Position numbers and translations under genes: made by a program. The notes beneath the pieces were generated by a model, which saw only the letters and a program-made list of their open reading frames with translations, was not told where the DNA came from and did no database searches. This document shows positions 9,644-18,770 of a DNA stretch of 64,000 bases, piece after piece. Within the stretch, counting starts at the first letter, position 1. Every line of letters begins with the position of its first letter. The stretch is from Marinoscillum sp964351885 (lineage in GTDB: Bacteria; Bacteroidota; Bacteroidia; Cytophagales; Cyclobacteriaceae), in assembly GCA_964351885.1 (NCBI GenBank), contig CAYGPP010000003.1:1-64000 (forward strand), written 5' to 3'.

Positions 9644-10186
9644 ATGAAAGGAGTAATATTTACAGAGTATCTAGATTTTGTTGAGAACAATTTCGGATAT
9701 GACATGATCGATGAATTAATGAACACTTGCGATCTGAAATCAGGAGGAGTTTACACATCGGTTGGTTCTTATGAATTCCAAGAGCTTGTTCAACTTTTAA
9801 TCAAGACCTGTGAGTTGTCTAAAAAACAACCAGAGTATTTGTTACGAAAATTTGGTTGGCATTTATTTAGCTATTTCACAAAAGGATATCCCCAATTCTT
9901 CACATCTGCCAAGTCTTCATTCGATGTGTTGTCTGCTCTAGATGATACAATTCATCCGGAAGTATTAAAGCTATACCCTGATGCAGAATTACCTAAATTT
10001 GATATAGAGAGTTTAGATAAAGACACCCTCGTAATGGTCTATCGATCTAAGAGAAAAATGAGTGATTTTGCAGAAGGTCTAATTGAAGCATGTCTGCATC
10101 ATTTCGAAGAAAATGGATCAATTCAAACTGAGAAACTTGATGCAAATGGAGAAATCATTAGATTCATCATCAATAAAAATTCTTGA
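9644..10186 (+). CDS. H-NOX haem nitric-oxide/oxygen-binding sensor protein
   Basis: This 180-residue protein matches the stand-alone H-NOX family in length and motifs: N-terminal MKGVIFTEYLDFVE, proximal haem ligand His104 in the IHPEV motif, and the haem-propionate clamp Y-x-S-x-R (Tyr133, Ser135, Arg137 in VYRSKRKM). H-NOX proteins bind ferrous-haem NO at picomolar to nanomolar levels and control the activity of a partner kinase or cyclase. The gene is first in an operon with a hybrid histidine kinase, whose frame overlaps its end by about 41 bp, and a LytTR regulator. It is preceded by the direct-repeat promoter at 9566-9635. Cytosolic; no signal peptide. Confidence 0.96.
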   Translation: MKGVIFTEYLDFVENNFGYDMIDELMNTCDLKSGGVYTSVGSYEFQELVQLLIKTCELSKKQPEYLLRKFGWHLFSYFTKGYPQFFTSAKSSFDVLSALDDTIHPEVLKLYPDAELPKFDIESLDKDTLVMVYRSKRKMSDFAEGLIEACLHHFEENGSIQTEKLDANGEIIRFIINKNS

Positions 10187-13163
10187 GGAGCAAATTGCGC
10201 AACTTGAAAGGAGAGTAACAAGGGAACGGAAGGCGAGAAAACAAGCTGAAGCTATTCTCGAGTCGAAATCTTTTGAACTTTATAATTCTAACAAATCCCT
10301 TGGACTTGCAAATATAGAGCTGGCAAAACAGATTGCACAAAATGAAGAATTCTTAAAATCTTTTAATGATTTCTCGAGTTCCCTTGTTGGAATAAATAAT
10401 CTATCCGAAATCGCATCAATTGTTACTAAAAAATTGATTTCAAGATATGACCTAGAGCATTGTGCGATCTACTTGGTCACAGACGATTATTGTGAACAGG
10501 TCTCAGCCTTTGATGCTAAAATAAATACTCAAATAGAGCTCAATAACCCTAACAAGATTAAGGTAGGGACTGGTATAATTGGTTTAGTCGCTCAATCAGG
10601 CAAGTCTTTATTAATAAATGACACTTCGGATGACAAGCGCTATATCTCCTCGAGTTTACTTGGATTGTCTGAATTGACCGTGCCGATAGTGTTTGAAGGA
10701 TCTGTCATCGGAATTATTGATTCAGAACATAGTCAAAAAAACTTTTTCAGTGAAAGCCACAAGAAAACTATCAGCACTATTTCAAGTCTGATTTCTGTTT
10801 TATTTAAAAATTCAATCACTGAGAAAAAGAATATTAACCTTCAACACAAAATTGAAAAGAGAACCGAAACGCTAAACAGCCTGGTGCACAACCTTCATTC
10901 AGGGCTATTACTAAATGATGAGAATGGTAAAATAATCTTGATAAATGAAGTGTTTAAGAAGATCTTCAATTTCAATATTCCGATAGAAGAAATTTTGGGT
11001 GAAGATCAGCGCAAATCAGCGAATTTGATCAAGTATTTATTCCGTGAACCCGAGGAATTTATTGAAATCATTGATTTCTGCAGAGAGCATAACTCTGAAC
11101 TTACGAACAAAGAACTGTTCATGAACGATGGAAGGATCCTTGATTGCGACTTTATACCGATTTATTCCAAGAATGAATTTATTGGCCAATTATGGCAAGT
11201 AACAGATGTAACTGAATCTAGGATTGCTAGTAAAAATCTTCAAGCATCGGAAGAAAAGTATAGGGGCATTATAGAAAACATGGAGCTGGGCTTGCTAGAA
11301 GTGGACACAGAGCACATCATACTAAAAGCATATGACCGATTTTGCTTAATGACAGGCTATACTCAAAAAGAGCTCATTGGAAAAAATGCTCGAGAAATCT
11401 TCCTCCCTGATGATTATTCAGAAATCATGGATCAACAAGATGACATGAGAGAGGTAGGTGAGCAAAGTATATATGAGGTTCAGCTGAAAAGAAAAAATGG
11501 AGAACTGATTTGGGTATTAATTAGTGGTGCTCCTTTTTATAATTCTGATGGTGAAATAGGAGGGACAATTGGTATTCACTATAACATCACCGAAAGGAAA
11601 AAATTGGAAGAAGATCTGAAATTTTCCAAAATTGAGACTGAAAAGGCAATAGAAACTGAAAAGCAATTTTTAGCCAATATGAGTCATGAAATTAGGAATC
11701 CACTCAATGCTATAATTGGGATTACTAACCTTCTATATGATACTAAACCAAGCCAAAAGCAGCTTGAACATTTGCATAAAATCAAATACTCATCAGATAT
11801 ATTATTAGGCTTGATTTCAGGCATTTTAGATATTTCTAAAATAGATAGCGGAAAATTAGAGCTTAATGAAAAGGAAGTTGATATATCTGAGGTGGTCAAT
11901 GGACTTATCCAAATCGCGGGTTTTAATGATCACGAAGGAAAAATTAGTTACATAAACAATCTTTCTTCCGATGGAGCATACGCCGTAATGGCAGATCCAA
12001 CCATATTGAATCAGATTTTTTTGAACCTGATAAACAATGCCACCAAGTTCACAGAATTTGGAAGCATAGAGATAGATGGCAAGATCTTGAATCGGACAGA
12101 GGAGTACAGTAATTATGAATTTTGTATAAAGGATTCAGGAATAGGTATTCCACAAGATAAGCTAGAGTTAATTTTCAATAAATTTCAACAAGCTGATAAT
12201 GAAACTAAGCTCAAATATGGAGGTACTGGTCTAGGTCTGAATATCGTCAAACAGCTGGTAAATAGATATGGTGGAGAAATAAAAGCTGAAAGTCAATTAG
12301 GTGTAGGTACTAGCATTTATTTTAGTCTGAAGCTTAAGCCAAGGGCTGAAAAGTATGTAGAATCTAATATTTCCAGATACGAACTAAAGGATAATGGGAA
12401 AATACTAGTTGTTGAAGACAATGACATGAATCAGTATTATCTGTCCGGGATTCTAAATAAATGGAAGATTGAACATGATACCGCGAAAGACGGCTTTCAA
12501 GCTTTGGATGCTCTGGAAGCGAATAGTTACAGACTCATATTGATGGATATTAGAATGCCAGGAATGAACGGGTACGAAACTACTATTAAGCTTCGCGCTT
12601 TGAAACACAACTTAAATAGCACTATACCTGTCATTGCGCTTACAGCCTCAGCTTTGGTAGACGAGCGGGAAAAAGCGCTTCAAGCAGGCATGAATTATCA
12701 TATAACAAAACCATATACTGAAGACGATCTTGGAAAAGCACTTTCCATGTTTGGAGTTACCAAGGAAGTCGAACGAAGGGATAAAAGTGAATATGTTTTT
12801 TCCGATGATTTGGATGTTCAGTATTTAGCTGAATGTTACCAGAATGACATGGATCGAGCCAATATTATGTTTGATATTTTTGATAGGACCATTGAAGCCG
12901 AATTCGCTAAACTTAAATCTTATTTGGATAATAATGATTGGAAAGGAGTCTCAGGAGTGGCTCATAAAATAAAACCCAATTTTGCTATGGTAGGCCTCAC
13001 AGGTCTTTTCGAAGCAATGGAAAAATATGAATCTTCAAAAAAATATCTTGAAGTTCGAGAGGAAATAAAGCAAAATTTTTCAAAATTGAAGACAGAGTTT
13101 CTTGAAGGGAAATTGCTTGTTAAAAAGGAAATAGAAAAAATGAATCAATATCTAAAAGCATGA
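10146..13163 (+). CDS. H-NOX-associated hybrid histidine kinase (GAF-PAS-PAS-HisKA-HATPase-REC-Hpt)
   Basis: About 1005 residues with an N-terminal coiled coil (LEEQIAQLERRVTRERKARKQAE), a GAF domain (about 60-215), two PAS domains (about 250-365 and 370-490), a HisKA H-box (FLANMSHEIRNPLNAIIG), an HATPase with the GIGIP and GGTGLGL boxes, a receiver (KILVVEDNDMNQ with phospho-Asp in LILMDIRMPG) and a C-terminal Hpt (AHKIKPNF). It has no membrane segment, so it is a soluble multistep phosphorelay protein, as expected for a kinase governed by cytosolic H-NOX. The frame can be extended to a TTG at 10083, but ATG 10146 (or 10140) gives the usual start of H-NOX kinases and a 41-bp overlap with the sensor gene. 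The kinase stop overlaps the regulator start in ATGA. Confidence 0.95.
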   Translation: MEKSLDSSSIKILEEQIAQLERRVTRERKARKQAEAILESKSFELYNSNKSLGLANIELAKQIAQNEEFLKSFNDFSSSLVGINNLSEIASIVTKKLISRYDLEHCAIYLVTDDYCEQVSAFDAKINTQIELNNPNKIKVGTGIIGLVAQSGKSLLINDTSDDKRYISSSLLGLSELTVPIVFEGSVIGIIDSEHSQKNFFSESHKKTISTISSLISVLFKNSITEKKNINLQHKIEKRTETLNSLVHNLHSGLLLNDENGKIILINEVFKKIFNFNIPIEEILGEDQRKSANLIKYLFREPEEFIEIIDFCREHNSELTNKELFMNDGRILDCDFIPIYSKNEFIGQLWQVTDVTESRIASKNLQASEEKYRGIIENMELGLLEVDTEHIILKAYDRFCLMTGYTQKELIGKNAREIFLPDDYSEIMDQQDDMREVGEQSIYEVQLKRKNGELIWVLISGAPFYNSDGEIGGTIGIHYNITERKKLEEDLKFSKIETEKAIETEKQFLANMSHEIRNPLNAIIGITNLLYDTKPSQKQLEHLHKIKYSSDILLGLISGILDISKIDSGKLELNEKEVDISEVVNGLIQIAGFNDHEGKISYINNLSSDGAYAVMADPTILNQIFLNLINNATKFTEFGSIEIDGKILNRTEEYSNYEFCIKDSGIGIPQDKLELIFNKFQQADNETKLKYGGTGLGLNIVKQLVNRYGGEIKAESQLGVGTSIYFSLKLKPRAEKYVESNISRYELKDNGKILVVEDNDMNQYYLSGILNKWKIEHDTAKDGFQALDALEANSYRLILMDIRMPGMNGYETTIKLRALKHNLNSTIPVIALTASALVDEREKALQAGMNYHITKPYTEDDLGKALSMFGVTKEVERRDKSEYVFSDDLDVQYLAECYQNDMDRANIMFDIFDRTIEAEFAKLKSYLDNNDWKGVSGVAHKIKPNFAMVGLTGLFEAMEKYESSKKYLEVREEIKQNFSKLKTEFLEGKLLVKKEIEKMNQYLKA

Positions 13164-13846
13164 GGTGTATTATAGTGGATGATGATGAAATGGCCCGAGT
13201 ATCTCTTGAAATGCTATGTGATAAAATTGAGGATGTCTCTGTTATAGCAACTTTTGATAATGGGATAGAAGCTCTAAATTGGCTCAAAAAGGAGGATGTT
13301 GATTTGATATTACTTGATATCGAAATGCCAGACTTATCAGGAATGGAGTTGGTAAAAAGCGTAGATGATTTGCCCCAAATCATATTTACGACAAGTCATG
13401 CCAAATATGCTATGGAAGCATTCGAATATCAAGTCACAGACTTCTTACCAAAACCTGTACAGCTTGGACGACTGATTAAAGGTATAGATCGAGCTAACGA
13501 ATTGAATGACAATGTGCGCCCTCAGGTGGAGCAGAGCCAGCTATTCGTCAGGGTAGACGGCAAGTTTGTACGGATAGAGCTAGGAGACATTATGTACATA
13601 GAGTCCTTGGGCGATTATGTGCGCTTCTATTCAGAAAATGGGAAAAAATACATCGTACATTCTACTATAAAAAACATAGCTCAAAAAATCACTAATGACA
13701 ATTTCCTCAAGGTTCATCGTTCTTATGTTGTTAACCTTTCGAAAGTAGTTGATATCGAAGAAGCAAATTTGCTGATAAAAGACAAAGTAATACCAGTGAG
13801 CCGCTCTCACCGATCAATATTATTGAGTAAGATCAAAACCCTTTAG
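13160..13846 (+). CDS. LytTR-family response regulator of the H-NOX phosphorelay
   Basis: The 228-residue protein has a receiver (1-120; acidic pocket Asp7-Asp9, phospho-acceptor Asp53 in LLDIEMPDLSG, Thr near FTTSHA, Lys in PKPVQ) and a LytTR DNA-binding domain (about 130-228; FVRVDGKFVRIELGDIMYIESLGDYVRFY and FLKVHRSYVVNLSKV). It follows the hybrid kinase with an ATGA overlap, so the pair is translationally coupled. LytTR proteins bind tandem direct repeats about two helical turns apart. Seven such operators occur in this window, one before its own operon and six before exopolysaccharide genes, making it the natural candidate regulator. Its end overlaps the convergent polymerase gene by 14 bp. 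Confidence 0.95.
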   Translation: MRCIIVDDDEMARVSLEMLCDKIEDVSVIATFDNGIEALNWLKKEDVDLILLDIEMPDLSGMELVKSVDDLPQIIFTTSHAKYAMEAFEYQVTDFLPKPVQLGRLIKGIDRANELNDNVRPQVEQSQLFVRVDGKFVRIELGDIMYIESLGDYVRFYSENGKKYIVHSTIKNIAQKITNDNFLKVHRSYVVNLSKVVDIEEANLLIKDKVIPVSRSHRSILLSKIKTL

Positions 13847-15242
13847 ATAGCTTTCCCTTCACTCCAAGGTATACAAATCCCAAACTGGTAAAGGTCAAGG
13901 CTCCAGTTGGAAACTGTGTAATAAGTCCGTTGGTATAGCTAGCGGCACAAAGTCCTACAAACCCACAATAAAAACCTAAAAGGATCTGACGGCTTTTACC
14001 ATTTTTCATTTTCCAAAGTAGTCTCCCTAAATAGAAGGTTATCGAAAGCAGTGTCCCAAGGTATAGGTAGAGGCCTATAATGCCTGTTTCCATCCATATC
14101 CTGGTATAATGCCCATCAGTACCTATTTCAGCTAGAAATGTTCCGGGTGTAAATCTCTTGCCCCAAAATCCCGCACTGCCAATCCCACCACCAATAGGCT
14201 TATCTGCCAAATAGCTACTCAGTGCTAAAATTCTATCTTGGCGTACTTGGAGCGAAGCATCATTAAAGTCCAACGCTGTTCGCATTCTACTAATTTGATA
14301 ATTCGATTGCCCAATAGAAGTATATTTCAAAAAAATAAAACATCCAGCAGCGACCATCAATCCTAACATAATTACTCTGAAATTTTTGGTCATTATCAGG
14401 TAAGTAAAACCTCCAACAGCCAGTACCGCAAGTACACCTCTTGTTCCCGATATCAACATACCATATAAAGATAAAGTAGCAACCAGAAGACCCAGAATCT
14501 GCATTTTCCTACCTTTCTGATAGAGACCTATTATACCAAATACCAAAGCCGTATGAGCTTGATTAGCACCGAATTGTGCTGAGTCACTGAAGTATGAAAA
14601 AATCCGCAGTTTGCCGAACAATATATGTGTGCTAGCAGCACCATTATTAAGCCATTGTTGCTCGGTGAAACTTACTCCTAGCAAGAGCTGCTTAACGCCC
14701 CATAGCGTGCCAAACACTGAAAATGCCGCCCATATTATTAAGAAATAAGTCAAATGTTTCTCTTTTGAAAATGTATGCAGTATAAGTACAACAAACAAAA
14801 GAGGATAGAACGAAAGTCCCCTGTTAGCATATATCCAAGCAGTCTTGCTCAATGCTTGTGGATTGAGCAACATAGCTATTGAAAAGAATAACCATATGAG
14901 CAAAGCCCAAACAAGCACATTATTTCTTTGATAGCTCTTTGACTTGAATCTTTTATGAAAAATCAATACAATAACGAGTAAAAGGAGCAGGGCATCTACA
15001 GACAGTCCAAACGGTATATTCGGAATGTATCTACTCAGCATAGAAACAAGAAAAGCAACCATAAGCACACTATAGAGTATAAGCTCGGGTTTTCTAAAAC
15101 TGATTATTAAATAGTATACTATTGGAGGAATAAGAAGCAATACAAGACTGCTAATTAAGCCAGATATAGCAATAAAAAGTGACGCCATTAGTATCAGAAT
15201 CCCAATACCAATTAGTCTCAAATTGATCTGAGCACTAAGCAT
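13833..15242 (-). CDS. O-antigen polymerase/ligase-like membrane protein (Wzy/WaaL family)
   Basis: The 469-residue protein has about 11-12 hydrophobic helices and a long periplasmic loop (about 300-360, with DASLQVRQDRILALSSYLADKPIGGGIGSAGF) that resembles the Wzy_C/O-antigen ligase signature, including charged Arg residues and the G-rich turn. Members polymerise undecaprenyl-linked repeat units or ligate the glycan. In this cluster, with a flippase and Wzc-like protein, a Wzy-type polymerase is the likely role. It overlaps the acyltransferase gene upstream by 8 bp and converges on the LytTR gene. Confidence 0.82.
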   Translation of the reverse strand: MLSAQINLRLIGIGILILMASLFIAISGLISSLVLLLIPPIVYYLIISFRKPELILYSVLMVAFLVSMLSRYIPNIPFGLSVDALLLLLVIVLIFHKRFKSKSYQRNNVLVWALLIWLFFSIAMLLNPQALSKTAWIYANRGLSFYPLLFVVLILHTFSKEKHLTYFLIIWAAFSVFGTLWGVKQLLLGVSFTEQQWLNNGAASTHILFGKLRIFSYFSDSAQFGANQAHTALVFGIIGLYQKGRKMQILGLLVATLSLYGMLISGTRGVLAVLAVGGFTYLIMTKNFRVIMLGLMVAAGCFIFLKYTSIGQSNYQISRMRTALDFNDASLQVRQDRILALSSYLADKPIGGGIGSAGFWGKRFTPGTFLAEIGTDGHYTRIWMETGIIGLYLYLGTLLSITFYLGRLLWKMKNGKSRQILLGFYCGFVGLCAASYTNGLITQFPTGALTFTSLGFVYLGVKGKLSKGF

Positions 15243-16368
15243 TTGGTGCTTTAGTTAATGCACCAATAGTACTAAAACCCTCAAATTGAAGTCTCAAATT
15301 TTGTGCTGGTTTTTCTAGATATTTAAAGGAGATATGAGAGAACAGCAATGTTAGAGCCAAACTCAAAATGCAAACGATAATGTTACTATTCCAATCCAAT
15401 ACTTGCATCAGAGTCATGCTAATAGTAATGGCAACAGTATGCCACATATATATGCCATAGGATATTGATCCAAGATAATGTAAAGGCTTATTTTCCAAGT
15501 ACTTATGAATGTTTCTGTTGATTGTTATCTGGTAGATAATCACAATGAAAAGTACCGCCTCAAATAATGGAAGCAGAAAAGAATCTACATGAATAAATGA
15601 GGTAACAAGAATTAGGAGGAAAGCCAAAAAGGCGATTAAGGGAGAACCCAAATACTTGAGCATTCTTTCCCTTTTATAAAAGAGCACGGAAGCACCAACT
15701 GTACCAACTGCCATCTGCTCTACCGGAAACAGCCGATAAAGTACTTCAAATTTCATCAACCAAGGAACATTGGTGAAGGTTAACACATATAACAGTACTC
15801 CATGAAACGCGATTTTCGAAAAGATAAATACTAAGAGAAAAGAAAGGATATTATTTTTAAATCTCTTAATAAGAAGCGGCCAAATCAGATAGAACTGTTC
15901 TTCGATACCTACTGACCATAATTGATTAGCACCTAGTAATGTTGGAAATGATATCCTGAGCACATTGGGTAGTATCAGTATTAATGAGATGAGGACCACC
16001 GGACTATTGGGTAATGGCATGTCACTAAATGCAATACTGGAAAACGTAGGAATTACAAGCAGAGCTATGATTACAATGGTGAAGTATAAAGGCCAAATGC
16101 GAAAAACTCTCTTCAGATAAAACTGACGAATGTCTATCGAATTATGCTCTCGTTTTTCTTCTAGTAGCAAATAGGTAATCAAAAAGCCACTCAAGACAAA
16201 AAATAGACTAACTGGCTTATGGCCTAGCGCATCTACAAAGGAGGCGCCCCATAAAGACTTTTGATGCCCCCAGAATTTATACTGCTCTAAATGATGGAAT
16301 ATCACCAATGTGGCAGCAAAAAATCTTAGAGCGTTTAATCCAGGGAAGTATGTTCGTTTTGCTTTCAT
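15235..16368 (-). CDS. Acyltransferase 3 family membrane protein (OafA/ExoZ-like)
   Basis: The 377-residue protein has about ten TM helices. The N-terminal family motif is clear: NALRFFAATLVIFHHLEQY, with the essential His in the first helix, then VSLFFVLSGFLITYLLLEEK and LWSVGIEEQFYLIWPLL. Such enzymes move acetyl or other acyl groups onto sugars of surface polysaccharides. The gene is first in a two-gene unit with the polymerase and is preceded by a regulon promoter (16378-16447). An O-acetylated exopolysaccharide is inferred. Confidence 0.92.
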   Translation of the reverse strand: MKAKRTYFPGLNALRFFAATLVIFHHLEQYKFWGHQKSLWGASFVDALGHKPVSLFFVLSGFLITYLLLEEKREHNSIDIRQFYLKRVFRIWPLYFTIVIIALLVIPTFSSIAFSDMPLPNSPVVLISLILILPNVLRISFPTLLGANQLWSVGIEEQFYLIWPLLIKRFKNNILSFLLVFIFSKIAFHGVLLYVLTFTNVPWLMKFEVLYRLFPVEQMAVGTVGASVLFYKRERMLKYLGSPLIAFLAFLLILVTSFIHVDSFLLPLFEAVLFIVIIYQITINRNIHKYLENKPLHYLGSISYGIYMWHTVAITISMTLMQVLDWNSNIIVCILSLALTLLFSHISFKYLEKPAQNLRLQFEGFSTIGALTKAPNA

Positions 16369-16377
16369 AATAGATTG

Positions 16378-16447
16378 CTAAAATGAAGGAATCCCTTTAA
16401 CATTTATTCGGCTATTCGATATTCGGTGAAAAGCATTCGAAATTTGG
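16378..16447 (-). promoter_or_regulatory. Shared-regulon promoter of the acyltransferase-polymerase unit
   Basis: On the plus strand the half-sites read TCGATATTCGG (16416-16426) and TCGAAATTTGG (16437-16447), again with a 21-bp period. The -7 position, exactly 30 bp from the proximal half-site (16378-16385), reads CATTTTAG on the minus strand, four of six positions of TAnnTTTG and the weakest of the set. The acyltransferase ATG is 10 bp further. Confidence 0.6.
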
Positions 16448-16449
16448 TA

Positions 16450-17598
16450 TCAAGAAGCCCTTTGATGGATAGCATTGCTCATATATACATCCTTATAGCA
16501 ATTGTAAACTTGTTCGGCTGTTTTGGTCCAAGAGAATTCTTTGGCTCTTTCATAGCCTTTTTGAACCATGTCTATGAGTAGATCTTGATCACTCAATAGT
16601 TCATTCATTTTGGCAGTCAGCATCTCTGTGGAATAAGGGTCTACATAATGTGCAGCATCCTGGCCGACTTCTGGCATTGATGAACTAGAAGAGGTTATGA
16701 CGGGTGTCCCTGAAGCCATTGCCTCAATTATTGGTATACCAAAACTTTCTCTTAGCGAAGGATATAGGAATAGGGCTGCTTCTTGATAAACCACGGGCAA
16801 CTTGTCATTCGAGACATAGCCAACACAATGTATGCCGAGCATCGCTTCATTGTGACCTAGGTCAGCTAGCATATCGGACACTACATCACAGTCCGTTTCA
16901 ACAACCACTAGAGGCAATGGACTTGAGGACTCGATTCTGTATTTGGCATAAGCCTCAAGCACACGACGCATATTCTTCTTGGGTGCAGTATTGCCTAAGA
17001 ATAAAATATACTTTTCTGGCAAGCCAATTTCTTGGCGGACATTTGCAATTACGTCAGCCTCTGACTTTTGGTTAAACTTAGGATTGATGCCATTGTAGGC
17101 TATTTTCAATTTGTCAACATTCTTAAAATGACCTTCCATCGTTTTCGCCTCAAAGTTTGACACGGTCATAACCTTTATTGCCTGATGATACACTTTTGGT
17201 ACAATCCATTTTCTATAGTAATGTCCTAACTTTTGATATCTTGAACCGCCCGAAAAAGCACCGTTTAAGTAGATGATATCATGTATAGTAACGACTGTAG
17301 GAACAGAACAAAAAAGCGGTGCAGTGTTACTTGTACAGTGTAGAACATCTATGTTATAATCTTTGACGTATTGAGGTAATCGGATTTGCTCCCAATCGGC
17401 ATAAGTCAAGGAATTAATTTGAACTATTTCGAAGTTATGAGTAGGCTTCAGACAAATATCCTCGTCGGGTTTGACGAAAATGAAATATTCATTCACTTGA
17501 TCTATTTCTTGCAAATGCTTAATTAACTGTAAAGCATAGATATCCATTCCATGTTTCTGTGGTCTGAATATGCGCTGAGCTTCTATTCCTATTCTCAT
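16450..17598 (-). CDS. Glycosyltransferase family 4 (GT-B fold)
   Basis: The 382-residue soluble protein begins MRIGIEAQRIFRPQKHGMDIYA and has the two-domain GT-B layout. The C-terminal domain holds the sugar-nucleotide site with LPEKYILFLGNTAPKKNMRRVLEAY and the E-x7-E motif in RESFGIPIIEAMASGTPVITS. It resembles mannosyl- or rhamnosyl-transferases of surface polysaccharides (mtfB-like). The start overlaps the stop of the preceding GT2 gene by 4 bp, so they are co-transcribed with the sulfotransferase. The sugar donor cannot be told from sequence. Confidence 0.9.
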   Translation of the reverse strand: MRIGIEAQRIFRPQKHGMDIYALQLIKHLQEIDQVNEYFIFVKPDEDICLKPTHNFEIVQINSLTYADWEQIRLPQYVKDYNIDVLHCTSNTAPLFCSVPTVVTIHDIIYLNGAFSGGSRYQKLGHYYRKWIVPKVYHQAIKVMTVSNFEAKTMEGHFKNVDKLKIAYNGINPKFNQKSEADVIANVRQEIGLPEKYILFLGNTAPKKNMRRVLEAYAKYRIESSSPLPLVVVETDCDVVSDMLADLGHNEAMLGIHCVGYVSNDKLPVVYQEAALFLYPSLRESFGIPIIEAMASGTPVITSSSSSMPEVGQDAAHYVDPYSTEMLTAKMNELLSDQDLLIDMVQKGYERAKEFSWTKTAEQVYNCYKDVYMSNAIHQRAS

Positions 17599-18758
17599 GA
17601 TGCTATTTTATTTGAATGACTGGTGTGTAGAAAATTATTTGCTGCCTTTTTATATCCGCCAATGGCAGTAATCATATTGAAAAATATACCTGGCAAGGAA
17701 GCCGCCAATCGAAATATCTGTATCGATTGGTACTTTCGGGGAGTTGCAATTATCAGTGACAAGACATTAATTATAAGACTTATACTGGTGAACCAAAATA
17801 CAGTTTGATTGATGAATAATGAACCGAAAGTCATTGCTGAGAGTGTGCCAAGTAGAATCAATCTTGGTAGAAAAACGAACTGTACCACCTTATCGAAATA
17901 ATCGACATTACCTTTTTGCAAGAGTTGAAGAATACCATCCCTAAAGGACTTGATCCCGAACCGAATCTGTGCGGCTATCCATCTTGTTCTTTGATTGGAG
18001 AAAGCTTCTTTATCGCTCACTTTTTCATCTAGGACTTGAGCGTCAGGTAAATACGTGATTTTCACGTTGTTTCTTAAAAGAGACAATTCCAGTTCTTTAT
18101 CAAATCCACCCAGTGCATCTATTGTAAGCATATGATCTCTAAAAAGTCTGAAATCAAAAGCCATTCCCGAACCAATAAGCGCGCTTGACAAACCCAGGTT
18201 TTGATGACCTTGTCTAAATATGCTATTGTTAATGCCTTCACTTATGGCATCCAAATTGGCCAAGCTATTTTGCTCGTTTTTAGCTATTCTTTGTCCTTGA
18301 ATAGCTAACGAACCTTTGTTATAAGCTTCGTTGATTTCAGAAAGGAAATTTGGCATCATGACATTGTCAGCGTCCAATACAACTGCTAATTGGTAACCAT
18401 CTAATTTACTCATTGCAACGTTCAAAGCTTTAGCCTTACTGCTTTTATCAAAATTCACTTCAATGACATTCACATCAATTCTGTCAAGCGTCATAATCGT
18501 ATTTGCTTGTAATTGATCAGCGATAACGAATACTTCAAAATGGTACTTGGGATAATTATGTGCTGCCGCTTGAATAGCCGAATCAATGATGACCGTGTCT
18601 TCTTTATATGCAGGGATTAGTACAGCCATCCTATTTTTTTCACCTAGGGTATTCAATTTGCTTTTTTTTATAGACCACAATGAGGCTATTGAGAATGTGA
18701 AATTATAAATGACATTCAGGGCCAAATAGATCAAAGGTATTACTAGTAGATATTCCAT
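17595..18758 (-). CDS. Membrane glycosyltransferase family 2, D,D,D,QxxRW type
   Basis: The 387-residue protein has an N-terminal TM (2-25), a GT-A domain with RMAVLIPAYKED, the DxD-like AVVLDADNVM, the acceptor Asp in GGFDKELEL and the QRTRW motif, then two or three C-terminal TM helices. That pattern is shared with processive synthases such as cellulose and hyaluronan synthase but also with non-processive membrane GT2 enzymes. The gene lies 12 bp after the sulfotransferase in the same operon. Confidence 0.9.
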   Translation of the reverse strand: MEYLLVIPLIYLALNVIYNFTFSIASLWSIKKSKLNTLGEKNRMAVLIPAYKEDTVIIDSAIQAAAHNYPKYHFEVFVIADQLQANTIMTLDRIDVNVIEVNFDKSSKAKALNVAMSKLDGYQLAVVLDADNVMMPNFLSEINEAYNKGSLAIQGQRIAKNEQNSLANLDAISEGINNSIFRQGHQNLGLSSALIGSGMAFDFRLFRDHMLTIDALGGFDKELELSLLRNNVKITYLPDAQVLDEKVSDKEAFSNQRTRWIAAQIRFGIKSFRDGILQLLQKGNVDYFDKVVQFVFLPRLILLGTLSAMTFGSLFINQTVFWFTSISLIINVLSLIIATPRKYQSIQIFRLAASLPGIFFNMITAIGGYKKAANNFLHTSHSNKIAS

Positions 18759-18770
18759 TTTCTTATTGAA

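Noticed and set aside
10083..10145. TTG start extending the H-NOX kinase
   Set aside because: It would overlap H-NOX by 104 bp and adds residues without family similarity; the ATG at 10146 (or 10140) is better.
16704..17075. 123-codon plus-strand frame inside the GT4 gene
   Set aside because: Antisense shadow of a clear glycosyltransferase; no recognisable domains.
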